Assembly (NCBI GenBank): GCA_911728455.2
Contig: OU452225.1
Location: 14,048,731-14,112,730 of the forward strand
DNA from: Marthasterias glacialis
Taxonomy: Eukaryota; Echinodermata; Asteroidea; Forcipulatida; Asteriidae
Reading direction: 5' to 3'
Length of the DNA: 64,000 nucleotides
Position 1 is the stretch's first letter, and each line of letters begins with the position of its first letter. The position numbers were made by a program, and so were the translations under genes. The notes under the pieces were generated by a model that saw nothing but the letters and a program-made list of their open reading frames with translations, was not told the origin of the DNA and ran no database searches. This document shows positions 53,267 to 64,000 of this stretch, piece by piece.

Positions 53267-55366
53267 CAATCGCCTACCCAAAGCACGGCGATTGTTTCTT
53301 TTTTAGAGTGGCATTGTAACTACGCGTCCATCATTGTAATGATCGAGCATTTGTAATAGATACAAACTTTCGATTTCATTGTGGACAATATTTACTCAAC
53401 CAGTTTAGCTATTCTTAAAATCATCATCAAAGTTGCAACTTGGGTATTATCTTTTTTGAGACAAAATGACGCTTTATATTTAAAACGCGAACATCACAAA
53501 ATAGATGTTACAGTAACAACGCTGATCGACCACTCAAAACCTCTGTGACATTCCAATGCAAATTCCTATTGGGATTCCAATACATGTAGCAACAAAGGGT
53601 GAACATCTGCTTACCCTGGCGTGTCGAATACTGTGGAATACTTTTGTATACCTACTTCTCATACTGATACTTAGCACTACTAGTCTTGACTATGCTTAAA
53701 CTGTTTCAAACACCAGCTGAAAAACCAAACGGGGCAAAGTGGAATGCAAATAACAATATTACTCATTTTAATGAATCTAAAACACTTTTCAACATAGACA
53801 ACACTTACATGTTGGAGCTTAGGTACATTACTGGTTGGGCGTTTTCGCGAGTTCGATTGTGTCACCGTGATGGTAGCTGTTCCGACCAAACTGTAACCGA
53901 TCGAGTTGTTAGCTCGGTTAGGCTTGGTTTCAATTTGGCTGATTTTGAAAAGTGTATGCTGAATTTGGTTAAAACAACTGACATTGACAGATTGAAAGGT
54001 TACAATTCAATAATGCTATTAAAATTATAAACAGTAAGTGCCTTTATGTGGAAATATAATGGTTGTTGTTTACCTGTCCATTTTCCCGTAGCTTTCCGAA
54101 ATTGTTTCAGTCGGTGAACTTCACGTCAGAAAGTTGTTCCATATAGTCCAGGGTTGCCGAAACACTCTACACAGAACTGCCATGCAATCACTCACCCATC
54201 AGGGCGAACGCGCACCGCGATGTCATCTTGCATGCAAAATGCACATTGTTTCTTGAAAGATTGCATTATGTTACATTTTAAGTAAACTAAAGCAGTTTTA
54301 TAAAAATTGCCTACTAGTTGCTCCGGTGTGGTCTCAAGGTTTATGACAGCCAAGGCGTGGCAAATCTCAGTTATCTAAGAATGTACAAAGCTCATTTCTA
54401 AAGGTGCGGGTTCGTATTAGCTGCCGTTGCTTGCGCCATTGCACGACAGGCACCGTATTGGGCATGAACCACTCGATGCTATGCTTTATCAAAGGCATTC
54501 TTGATCAATTCAAACACATTTGGGTTAAAGATGTTGGGATTATAGGCACGTGCATGCAAACAAATCACTGAACAGATGACAATTGCTTATCCACCTGTAT
54601 ATTATTATAACTATGTGCGTGCGGTTGATAAATTCGTCCTAATTTCCCTTTGACAATGTTATAAGTAAACACACCTAAAGCGTTTCCATCAAATTAGTTG
54701 GTCACATTTCGAGTCAACCACCCCCCCCCCTAAAAAGTACATGTTTTTACAGAGTTTGTGTACACGAGACATGGGCATAATTAATATATTTTAATACATT
54801 TATAAGAGAAGTAAATTTATTAGTATTATATAGTACAAAAAAATATTTAAAAAAAGATCATAGCTTTACATAATCCTGTAATGTGCTTACTTGTGTATAT
54901 ATACAGGGAAATATGTTGGTATTAGTACATGGTATTTGGACAAATGTGGCACGTGTTGAGATTTTAAAATGTGAGCTTATTATTAAGTTAGTTAAAAAAC
55001 AAAATCCATACAAGGTATTTTCCACCAATACTAACCACGCATCAATAAAATGCAGGTTTGCTCTTTGAAAAGTAGAATGGAAAATACTAATTTTACGATT
55101 GGATTATACAATTATATTGATTAATCTTAAACTGTTATTTGTTAGTACTGATGCATTAAGCTAAAATTCTATAAGAACGTTGTATGCACTTACGAGAACA
55201 TGACACATTTAAGGATACATATTTCAAAATTATCCTGGTAGCTTTCAACTGATGTTTTTACTCATCACCCCCTCTTAGTAAACTATCGATGAACGTCAAT
55301 CTTCTTGGTTTTTGTGGCTATATATTTTTATGTTGACTGCAGCTGAGCCAAGCAAACAGTCCTATA

Positions 55367-55370
55367 TTAA
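55367..55370. other. Empty TTAA target site
   Basis: The flanks CAGTCCTATA and GCGTAT are the same as those around the element at 32214-33099, but a single TTAA is present. It is either the ancestral site or a precisely excised one. Confidence 0.85.
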
Positions 55371-55666
55371 GCGTATTGAATTGAACTCTTATGAAACGTA
55401 TACGACTGATTTTGATTTATTTAGTCATTCTACACACTACAATATTATCAAGGGAACTGCACAAGCTCACATATTTTAGAGTAATTTTAAAAAGCTTGCA
55501 AGTCGATATACCAACTGTTATAGCCAAGCTGTTGCTTTAAGATCAGTTTCAAGTAAAGTTACTGAGTTTTGTAATAATTGTTCATTTATAATTGAACTTG
55601 CAAACAGATCGTTTATCTATTTTTTATAGCTTAGAATTTTATTTAATCACATTTGCGTTATAGCCC

Positions 55667-55672
55667 TTTATT
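55667..55672 (-). promoter_or_regulatory. Candidate polyadenylation signal of gene 3
   Basis: AATAAA on the minus strand about 200 bp past the gene 3 stop, at the position paralogous to the gene 2 signal. Confidence 0.42.
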
Positions 55673-55869
55673 GTATAGCTTTATTAGACTGTGTAGTTAT
55701 TAGCAAAGGCTGCCTATTTAACTGAGACATTACAAATACTTCTGACAACAAAGTCAGCATGGAATATATGAATCTCTCAACGCTCAACAGTGTCCTGAAT
55801 AAAACTTGGTACTGTATTGTATTCAGCATGAGGTTGGTTTAAGGACAAACACTGCCCTCAATGTCAGAT

Positions 55870-55944
55870 TCAGTTGTCATCGAATTCACGGCGGATATTC
55901 TCGTATGTCATGTTCTCAGACTTCACAGGTACTTTCATGTATGT
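55870..55944 (-). CDS. Gene 3 exon: C-terminal tail and stop
   Basis: 75 nt, [20 protein letters not shown] then FDDN and TGA. Confidence 0.85.
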   Translation of the reverse strand, partial: TYMKVPVKSENMTYENIRREFDDN

Positions 55945-58900
55945 CTGAAAGGAATTCAGGAAGGTCAACAATGATGCTCTTCAAAAAAGTGAGACTGGTA
56001 TTTGAGGTACGGTATCCTAAAATCATGAGGAATTGAGCAATGGGTAGTGGCCGTGTGGTTAATTTGCGTACCACTGAAGATGGCATGCTTATTGCATCAA
56101 TCCATACTAGAAGTATTTAAATTAATTCAAACTTGACTTACATGCTCAATGTGACTTTCACCCAATGATGTCAGAATGGACACCAAAGTTCGGAATTCAG
56201 GTCGGTTGTTCGGATCTTCTTCCCAACACTTCAACATCAGTTTGTAGCTACAACAAAAGTATGTGAACAAGAAACACTTGTATTCTTTATCAATCTACTT
56301 CGTTTCAAATATTAGAGTACATATTATCAAAACTGTTATACATCGATGTTATAGAAATGCGTTCATCTGGTGATTTACTGTAATCGTTTTACATAAGCTA
56401 GCCACAAGCACCTGAATCTTTCCATTTCCTGCTTTTGAGTTCCATTAACAGCGCGCTCCCACGCAGCCGTGGCCAGTCAGCAAGTGACGATCCCGCCCAA
56501 GCCATATCAAGCTGCCAGCATCTTGGTCATGTGCCCTGCATCCTATAACAGTAATGGATGCTGATGTTCGTTGTTCAAAAAGGAACCTGACTATTTGCCC
56601 TTCCAGCCTCGGTTTCGTTACATTGATTTGAATGGGAGAAAAACAAGATGGCTGCACCATGCTAAAGGTATATTATGTGTGCGCACACATGGAAGTGTGA
56701 TAATGGTGAAGTTGACTTACTTAATAATGGATACAAAATTGTTGTAGTTTTTATGAGAAGCTCTTCAGATCAACACTCAACAAACTGCTTTTATTTGTAA
56801 AGTCAAATATCTATTTCAACATTAATAAAAACTTAGTCTGTAAAATGCCAAAATCAGTAAAAGGCTTTTTGTTCTTACATTTCGTCACCGCAGTTATCTG
56901 GTTTAGACATACGGTATCCATTCCTCAACTTCGTAGCCAACACTTGAGTCTTAGTGCCAGAGTATGGAGTCCCACCTATGATTGTATGTTTTTAAGTAAA
57001 CACCAACATCAGATTAATCACATTGAAATAATATTAACAGTTTTTGCCCGTGGAGTTCTAAAACATAACAACAAACACAAACAATAAGCAACAAACAGCA
57101 ACAAGCAGCAACAATAAACAACAGCAGCAGCAACATCAACAGCAAGTTTTCTTCTGATAAAGATCACACGTTTTGATGATCATGCACAAATTAATTTAAA
57201 ATACTCGTTCAGGGCCACGCCACAGGAGGTAATTTACGAGCAACCAGCTCTGGGTAATTCCTAAGAAGAAAAAAACCCATTTACATTCCAGTTAGCACAT
57301 TATATTCTTCTAGATTGTAAGACACTGTATGCTTCTTTTGCAAATGAAACGTTCTTTTTGCGAAATTGCCTGTAAATATTGCTTTGTTCGACACTGCCCT
57401 TAAAGATGAAGTTACTAGATAACATACCAAATGTAGCTATTTCCCAAAGAAGAATTCCAAAGGACCAGCTGAAATAAAAAACAAAGACTACAACTAAAAA
57501 CTTTAAGAGAAGCGAAATGTAAGTTAGGTCTGAAAAGATCCTTGTCAATATTTTCACAAATGTTGCAATACTAAATGAACTGGTCATGTTTGTTTAAATA
57601 TGCCTGAGAAATGTATATACTTTTGTTAGATAAAATACATTGACTGAGTTTTGGTACATTACTTCGGTGATTCAAAATTTCTTTTAATTTAAATCGCTGC
57701 ATTTAGGACATTTACTTTACTAGACAGGTGGGTAATTTTCAGAAGATCGGAGTGGGCAATGACGTCCGCTTTAAATGTTAACAAAGACACACCATGTTAA
57801 AGGTCGTTGGTTTCAGTCTTAAGTATGAATAATAAGGTTTGTATATGCTTACACGTCACTCTTAGTGGTATACGTCTGATTAAACAAAGACTCCAGGGAC
57901 AACCAGCGTGTGGGAACTCGAGTCTGAAAATAACATATCAATTATCAAGAAAAGGTGATGACACGGCGTTGAACAACAATTTGGGATGACTGCTCCAAAT
58001 TTGCACGACTATAAACAACATGCCTTGTTTAAGATAAAAGGAGATGGGAAGAGAAAAAGTCAACGAAAAAGAAGGCTCTGCGAAAGGGTTGGAGAGAGGA
58101 AGAGATAAAGAAAGCATTTTCATTGTTGACTGTCCTCGGCTCATCTCCCATTCCATCCTTCCACACTGTCTTCTCATGTGAGTTTTTAAAATAGAAATAC
58201 TAACAGATCTCCTAAAAGAATTTCATCAATAAGCATTGCGGAATTCGAATAGGGTGTTTCCATAGGCGTAAGAGAGGGGTTGTTTTGCCCAAAAAGTTTA
58301 CACAGATAAGAACATAACTACCAATTTCTATTAACGAGTCTTTTTATTTGTTTTCTTTTTGTCTTCTTGCTTAAGCTGAATTTTCCTAACTGTTTTGCCC
58401 GAATGTGGGGGGGGGGGGGGGGGCGCAACTGCCCCTGTCCCCGGCTCGTACGCCAATGGGCGTTTCAGTAGCTTACAATATTGATGTATTCTGGTTTCGT
58501 CAAATCGACGTTCAGGGAAAAGTTGGCATGGGTGCTGATACCCATATTGTCAATCACTTTTACCTTGGATTGTTGCACATATACGTTTTCTCCTCGAGAT
58601 AAACCGAAATCAGAAACTTTTGCAACCAGATTGTCATCCAAGAGGATGTTCCTTGCCGCCAAGTCACGGTGTATGACCTATAAAAGAGAATCAATCAAGT
58701 TGTGCGATTCAAACTAAAATACACCAGAGTTTGCCCGGGAAATCAATCCTTCACATCTTGTACGACATTCACTGAGTTTGCATTTGTCAACCAATTAAAG
58801 TCTGTGTAAAATGCACCATTGTAAAATGAAGCTTAATTTTTCAGATCTCCAAAGGGCAAACCTTTGGTGGTGCACTATATTGTAAATCTATATTTTGAAA

Positions 58901-61900
58901 TCCCAAAATTTACAGTTGTACTACACAGCAGTTGAAAGTCACTGTGGCTGCTCACTATACAGCTGATAATTTCAAACTGCAAGGTGCAAATAATGAGTCA
59001 CGCACTGTAGTAGAAATGACAACATGAACATTACCAGATATTGGTTTTAAATAGCTTCCTGGAATTCCTGAGATTTGCTTTAAAATACGAACTGACCATT
59101 AGATGAGTATTGATCTATTACACGATATGTGAATACATACACTTATGATACTTATTTGTCTAATTATTATTATCATTTACATTGGACATAAATTACATAA
59201 ATTGATTTAAAAAAAGGGAAACTTAAATACCTTCTCAGAGCAAAGACCCCACAAAATTCAAGGACGTGCGCAATTTCTATTATCTTGTATGAATACCAAT
59301 GTAAGTATTCATTCAATCACTTGTTTATTTGTTGTTCATGGGCATATGATGTCATAATTACCCCTGATGCAGCGAGATGTTGCATCCCTTTAGCCACGCC
59401 CAGAGCAATCTGAAGCAGCTTCTCAGATGTCAAAGATGCCTGACTACCATCATCACCATCATCTCGAGCTTTCCTCAAGAAGGAGCGGAGGTCACCGTTC
59501 GGTAGGTACTCAACAGCTATGTACAGTTCATCTTTGAAGATGTTTAAAAATTGTATAAGAAAGATGTATAAAAATTGTATATAAATAGTTTCAAGCAAAA
59601 ACGTGGTTGGTGGAGGCAACACAAACAGCACTCGTGCCGTTTGATCTAATCTTGTTCCCCTATTCAACAGTTTCGAGCAAATCATACTAGAAACAAACAT
59701 TAGCATCTTCCTTCAGAGATTGAATCCCTCAGGTATTTTCATATTTTCATATTTTTGACATTGTGGAGAGATTCGTCTAACCTGTAAAAACTATGAAGTT
59801 GTGTTGCAAGCAAAAACAGGTTACAGGAAGACGGAGCAAAGGTAGGGAAAGAATATCTATGTGAGGCAATTTGGAATGAGGGATGAATAAAACTTACCCT
59901 CGTGTTGGCAAACACCGAGAATCTGTACAACGTTGGGATGATGTCCAACTTGAGTCATCGCACGAAATTCCGTCATGAAATTCTGTCTGTCGGTCACTGA
60001 TGCATGTGCTTAAATTCAAGTTATATATCTGTTACTACAATTCTACAAATAATGTGTTTGCAATGACATTACTGTCATTAAAACATTTCCCAAGTAGTCG
60101 TCATTTGTTTTGTTCCGTTTCAGACAACTGAAAACTTCACAACATGTTGTTGTGTTACAAGTAAAAAAAAACTCTCTAGGTTTTTGCCCAGTTTTTGTAA
60201 CTGAACTATTACACTTTAGCCTCTGTGACTTACCCTTTAGCTTTTTGATTGCAGCCTTAGAAATCTCTCCTTGTTTCATCACTCCACCCAACCGTACTTC
60301 ACCGAAGTGACCCTCACCCAGCACCTTACTCCCTACCATCATGTCCACCCATAAGACACTCCATGGCTGGGCCCATGTAGGTAAACCAACATCTTCATAG
60401 GTCGTTACCGAACCAGCCCCAACTGATTCATATGGCGAAGGTTGATCTTGTCCAGCAGGCTCACTTGACATTGGAGACGTTGATACTATGTTACCCACTA
60501 CACTACAGGAAGTCTCGTCATGTGTCTTAGACAACGAACCTGTTGGAATGAAAAAAAATGCACATCGCCTTTATAGCACACTGTGATAAAATCATCTCCA
60601 CGCCGGGGCTTCGAAGGAAACTAAACATTCATAATTTGCCAAGCAGTAGGTCTTCAGCTAGAACAATTCAGTTCAATCTGATTTTTTCCCTTTCTTTCAA
60701 AAATTAAATCGCTTCAGGCGAATGATTTGTGTTAACATTTACAAAACACTGAATGTAAAACTGAATTGACATTTACATACTATTTTTGTTATTAGCTGCA
60801 AAAACAACATACATATTGTTCCATAAACATATTGTTCCATAAAGTCTGAAAAAACCACATACCACTCTTAAACCGTTAACACCAATTGTCACACGGTTTA
60901 CTTTGTGTTTTTTTGAAATAAATCCTACAACAGTCATGTCTCTTCAACCCTCCTATACGTGAATACTCCAAAGTGCCTCAAACTCTCCCATATGCTAGGC
61001 ACACAACGGTGAGGTAAAGCATGCCACACTTTCCTGTCAATGTATTTGTACGTGTGCTCTATCAATGCCACACATTGCCACTGCAGAAATCCTCGAAGGT
61101 TGAGACCCTTATCTCTTCCCACAGTGGCCCAAATTCCATTGGAATTGAGCAAAGCTTGTGGCTACTTCAGTCTACTCTCATTGAAGCACTTTGGGCAGTG
61201 ACTGTAATCTGTGCATTAAGTATGCGAGTGCTTCACAATGCCACTGTGGTGGCAATTTTGACCATGGTTGACATGGGTTTGTTAAGAAACACCGATCATG
61301 GGAGGGTTAACAATGGTGTAGCTAGCATCTTTATTGCAGGGGGGCAAAGGGGGCGGTTCAGATATCTGTAGCGGGGGAAATTTCAGTAAAAATTGCCTGA
61401 TTGTCCTGAGGCTGCGGGGGGAAACGGGGGGATGTTCCGGGGAGCAACTTCCACCCATGCCCCCTGGCTACACCAGTGCTCTATAATGAAGCAAAAAGTG
61501 TTTAACTTAAGGGGCCTCTTGGTACAATTACACTTTACCTTTCATTTCATGGCTTTGCAGCGACCTGTCCATCTTACGATTCCGATTCTTAGATCTATTG
61601 GAGATACAATACATTGCTGCATAATATTCATACATAAGAAGAAAATATTGCAATGGTACCTCTATAGTTGGCCTATTAAATTTTCACGATATACTGCTAA
61701 CCTGAAATTACGTTACGTATAACTTGAATCCATTGGCTTTTTAATGCACAGAATGTACCAAAACATCAAAACAGGTGTACGAGGTTAGAAATGTAATTGA
61801 AGAGGAATGTGTTGTTCACCTTATTTTGATGCAACCAATCACTACGCAGATAACGATGACGACTATCAAGATTGGAACAACTACAGCAACGATTAGGACA

Positions 61901-63551
61901 GGAAAACCGTCTGGTGGAACTGCATACCAGTGATAGATAACACGTATGTTTTAAAACTAATGCAAAAGCAATAAAGTTAACTGTTCCGCAGAACAATGTT
62001 CAAAATTTGTGAGTATACTAAAATAATTTTCTGATAATCGTTAACTCAGATGCCCAAAACAAAATCCTACATGCCATGTTACACTTCTCTTTTAAAAATA
62101 TTAATGTTCTAAAATATGTTAAAGAAAGTAGGATGGATAACATATTAAAGTTAAACGTTCACTTTCATTGTTAAAGTATACAATTTCCACAACCACCCTT
62201 TCAATCTCACATCAGTGAAAAAATAACAAAATAATCTAAAACACAACCGGGAAAGTGTGCAATAACAACCATACATGAATACATAACGTGCAGGATCAAA
62301 ACTAAAAAATACCTTTTGGAGGAAGGGAGGAAAGGGGACAACTGGCAGAGACGTTTTTTTAGTATTCTTGTTTTTAATTTTATTATTTAGTTATTCATTT
62401 TTTTATTTTTTTTATGTGTGTTTATTTTATTGCTCTTTTTTTACCACTTTTTTACGATGTACACTCAACGGGCTGCTTTTGGCAACACCAGATGGCACAA
62501 ACTTACCAGGTAAATCCATTGATCTCGGGAATTTACATATGATCAGAACTATACGTAACCAATGGAAATTAACCTGGTAAGTCTGCTGCCACCTAGCGTT
62601 CCAAAGTCTCCCATTGCATAGCCAGGTGCTGGACGGCACGTACCCCCCGGGTTCCGTCTCAGAGGGGAGCCAAATCGACCATTTGTTTAATTTAATTTGT
62701 TTTGTTTTATTAGTATTTATCTTTTCAAGTTTGATCTTTTTAAACTAATTTTTCTTTTACGGTAATGTAAGTGATCCTCGATAATGTGAAAATTATCTAA
62801 GCTTATGGTTCGAGCCCTCATGGCCACCCCATGCCGCCGATCATGGCAAACACCAGTTTGAACAAAGTACCAATTTAATGAAAGAATCACACTACCTTCA
62901 ACAGTGATGGGATCTCCCCAAGCCACAAACATCTCCTGCGAACATTCCAATGAATAAATCATTTATTAGTACTAGCTACAGTGTAACCAAGGCCGTGTCC
63001 GAATCAAGCGAATTCGGCTATGGCTACGGCATAGGAATCCTCGGCGTTCCGGTGTCATAGGGTATTCTGTCCTGGAGGTAATGTGTCCACCGTAGGGTGA
63101 ATTAACGTGGGCTGGAGAAGTTTATTCAAAAGAGGGCGCTATCAGATGGAGTTAGTACACGATTCACTGTATGGTCGGACAGAATCTCCTTCCACACCGG
63201 CCATACCCACTGCCCAAGCCATTCATTTGGACACGGCCTAATTCATTGTTACATCTTGTTACAATACTACATAGTCTGGACCATCTTGTTTTTTAACTTA
63301 CCGTATCTGATACCCTGCTGACAGAACCAGTGTATAAATCATACGTTGTGTTACTCTTCAGAGGTTTGTTGTTGTAACCGCCATAAGACTTTCCATCACC
63401 CACGATGAATGTTTCCGGAAGCTCCTCTTTACGTAATTCCGCTGCTACGTAATCAACGGTCATCGTTACGTCTGAAGATCGAAGTTGCCTGGAATCAATG
63501 TTTTCATTGGTGACGACGAGCTGCCTTCGTACCACTCCAATTTGAATTCCG
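55870..63551 (-). CDS. Gene 3: Tie-like receptor tyrosine kinase, 5' part outside window
   Basis: The last 13 coding exons of a third paralogue: 63551-63302, 62935-62896, 61919-61820, 61594-61539, 60539-60234, 60008-59898, 59531-59362, 58677-58564, 57923-57853, 57468-57428, 56975-56879, 56247-56142, 55944-55870. The 1537 nt run in frame from phase 2 to TGA, giving 511 whole residues. They encode the third FN3, stalk, TM, juxtamembrane, full kinase and tail. [24 protein letters not shown] and DFG are present. The next exon upstream should lie beyond 64000, judged by the 1.1-kb intron in gene 2. Two juxtamembrane exons of gene 2 are joined in one exon here. Gene 3 shares with gene 2, but not gene 1, a hAT-like insertion in the intron after the DFG exon. 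Confidence 0.85.
56142..56247 (-). CDS. Gene 3 exon: kinase C-lobe end
   Basis: 106 nt, phase 2 to 0, [20 protein letters not shown] then [13 protein letters not shown]. Confidence 0.87.
56879..56975 (-). CDS. Gene 3 exon: kinase alpha-G
   Basis: 97 nt, phase 1 to 2, [20 protein letters not shown] then [12 protein letters not shown]. Confidence 0.87.
57428..57468 (-). CDS. Gene 3 exon: kinase alpha-F
   Basis: 41 nt, phase 2 to 1, [13 protein letters not shown]. Confidence 0.87.
57853..57923 (-). CDS. Gene 3 exon: activation loop end and P+1 loop
   Basis: 71 nt, phase 0 to 2, [20 protein letters not shown], same as gene 2. Confidence 0.87.
58261..58458. mobile_element. hAT-like MITE in gene 3 intron, shared with gene 2
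   Basis: Same ends and insertion point as 36502-36690, with duplications GGTGTTTC (58253-58260) and GGCGTTTC (58459-58466), now one base apart. It contains a longer G run. Confidence 0.82.
58564..58677 (-). CDS. Gene 3 exon: catalytic loop and DFG
   Basis: 114 nt, phase 0 to 0, [15 protein letters not shown] and [17 protein letters not shown], identical in protein to gene 2. Confidence 0.9.
59362..59531 (-). CDS. Gene 3 exon: kinase hinge and insert
   Basis: 170 nt, phase 1 to 0. The acceptor is [27 protein letters not shown] and [17 protein letters not shown]. Confidence 0.87.
59898..60008 (-). CDS. Gene 3 exon: kinase alpha-C helix
   Basis: 111 nt, phase 1 to 1, [20 protein letters not shown] and [10 protein letters not shown]. 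Confidence 0.88.
60234..60539 (-). CDS. Gene 3 exon: fused juxtamembrane plus kinase glycine-loop exon
   Basis: 306 nt, phase 1 to 1. It begins [20 protein letters not shown] (matching gene 2 exon 17), then runs straight into [20 protein letters not shown] and GEGHFGEV (gene 2 exon 18). The intron, the Lys-rich end of exon 17 and the DEYE start of exon 18 are missing. Confidence 0.82.
61311..61478. mobile_element. Short hAT-like MITE in gene 3 intron
   Basis: CAATGGTGTAGCTAGC at the left against the reversed CACTGGTGTAGCCAGG at the right, the same end type as 5031-5317 and 12442-12855. The inside is G-rich. Confidence 0.55.
61539..61594 (-). CDS. Gene 3 exon: juxtamembrane basic exon
   Basis: 56 nt, phase 2 to 1, [19 protein letters not shown]. 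Confidence 0.75.
61820..61919 (-). CDS. Gene 3 exon: transmembrane helix
   Basis: 100 nt, phase 1 to 2. [20 protein letters not shown], then IGCIKIR. Confidence 0.82.
62478..62616. mobile_element. MITE family A copy 3 (inverted)
   Basis: Reads AACTTACCAGGTAAATCCAT and ends CTGCTGCCACCTAGCGTTCC then AAAGTCTC, the complement of copies at 7738 and 11825. Confidence 0.55.
62896..62935 (-). CDS. Gene 3 exon: stalk micro-exon
   Basis: 40 nt, phase 0 to 1, [13 protein letters not shown]. Confidence 0.8.
62990..63239. mobile_element. MITE with AGGCCGTGTCC ends
   Basis: AGGCCGTGTCCGAAT at the left and, reversed, AGGCCGTGTCCAAAT at the right, with a GCTATGGC/GGTATGGC subterminal pair. 250 bp, non-coding, in a gene 3 intron. 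No clear target duplication. Confidence 0.65.
63302..63551 (-). CDS. Gene 3 exon: FN3 domain 3, membrane-proximal part
   Basis: 250 nt, phase 2 to 0. [20 protein letters not shown], then the conserved [20 protein letters not shown] and YGGYNNKPL. Confidence 0.82.
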
Positions 63552-64000
63552 CTATCATAAAGGAAATAGGTCAACTTAGTTGTTCATTGTTAATTAATTT
63601 CAAAAATTAACAAAGCGCAATGATGGGGACTACACTGAACAACATCACCCCCTGCTAAATTAAATAATCTAACGATTATAATTTTTTCTAACTTTTCCTG
63701 CAGCATGTAACCTTGAATCTAAAGGTAGGATTTACCATTAGTTTTTGGAAAAGTACAGTTACTCCTATCACAGAGGCTCCAATCGGCACAACCTACGACC
63801 AACGACCAACATTTTTTGTCAGAGATCAAGTTAATGAGTAGTTTTGCCACCGAGTAAGATTCTTCATATTTAAGTTTTTTTTAATTGCTCTATGGAACGG
63901 CCAGGGACTTCGTAATCTGTGTTTTCTTAACGGCGTGTCGTGGAGTTTGTGGCGACGAGGTAGAAAACCATCGATTGTTTCAGTTTCACGCTGTGCAAAC

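Larger units (their letters stand above)
51608..55869. other. Spacer between gene 2 and gene 3
   Basis: Presumed promoter region of gene 2 and 3' flank of gene 3, paralogous to 29297-33643. It carries the foldback element at 52725-53266 and the empty TTAA site at 55367-55370. No coding exon found. Confidence 0.65.

Noticed and set aside
52726-53319. Arg-rich frames over 52.7-53.3 kb
   Set aside because: They come from GCGAC-type repeats in the foldback arms and occur in mirror image on both strands.
60934-61371. Overlapping frames on both strands near 61 kb
   Set aside because: No similarity to a known domain, no splice partner, and located in an intron of gene 3; possibly an unidentified interspersed repeat.

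Overview
This window is invertebrate animal genomic DNA, most likely from a deuterostome and plausibly an echinoderm. That placement is an inference from gene family, intron style, AT-rich base composition and a high density of miniature transposons; no marker in the sequence names a species. All recognisable protein-coding genes lie on the minus strand. They form a tandem array of three paralogous receptor tyrosine kinase (RTK) genes, each split into many short exons with GT-AG introns.

I rebuilt the exons by hand from splice sites, reading phase and paralogue comparison. Gene 1 (29296 down to 5354) has 25 coding exons and a closed frame of 1196 codons plus stop. Gene 2 (51607 down to 33644) has 26 coding exons and 1223 codons plus stop. 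Gene 3 (63551 down to 55870) is cut by the right window edge; its last 13 exons are present, from the third fibronectin domain to the stop. The domain order is signal peptide, two Ig-like exons, four EGF-like exons, a short Cys exon, three fibronectin type III domains, a transmembrane helix, a tyrosine-bearing juxtamembrane region, a tyrosine kinase domain and a short tail with a YENI motif. This is closest to the Tie (angiopoietin receptor) plan but without the third Ig domain. All kinase signature residues are present in all three copies.

Layout: 1-5353 is downstream flank of gene 1; 5354-29296 gene 1; 29297-33643 intergenic; 33644-51607 gene 2; 51608-55869 intergenic; 55870-64000 gene 3 (partial). 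The two intergenic spacers are similar in length (about 4.3 kb) and paralogous, so the duplication unit is gene plus spacer, about 22 kb without insertions. A transposon insertion shared only by genes 2 and 3 suggests that they are the closer pair.

The non-coding part is dominated by non-autonomous DNA transposons. These include two TTAA-flanked piggyBac-like elements (one with an intact empty site in the paralogous spacer), hAT-like elements with 8-bp target duplications, and several palindromic MITEs. Two unusual foldback elements carry arrays of short GC-rich repeats in their arms, have TATG ends and are flanked by 6-bp duplications; one of them encodes a fragment resembling the DNA-binding part of an IS3-like transposase. 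Two local tandem expansions have copied splice sites inside the genes: seven copies of one acceptor in gene 1 and five copies of one donor in gene 2. These are the most interesting gene-level oddities.
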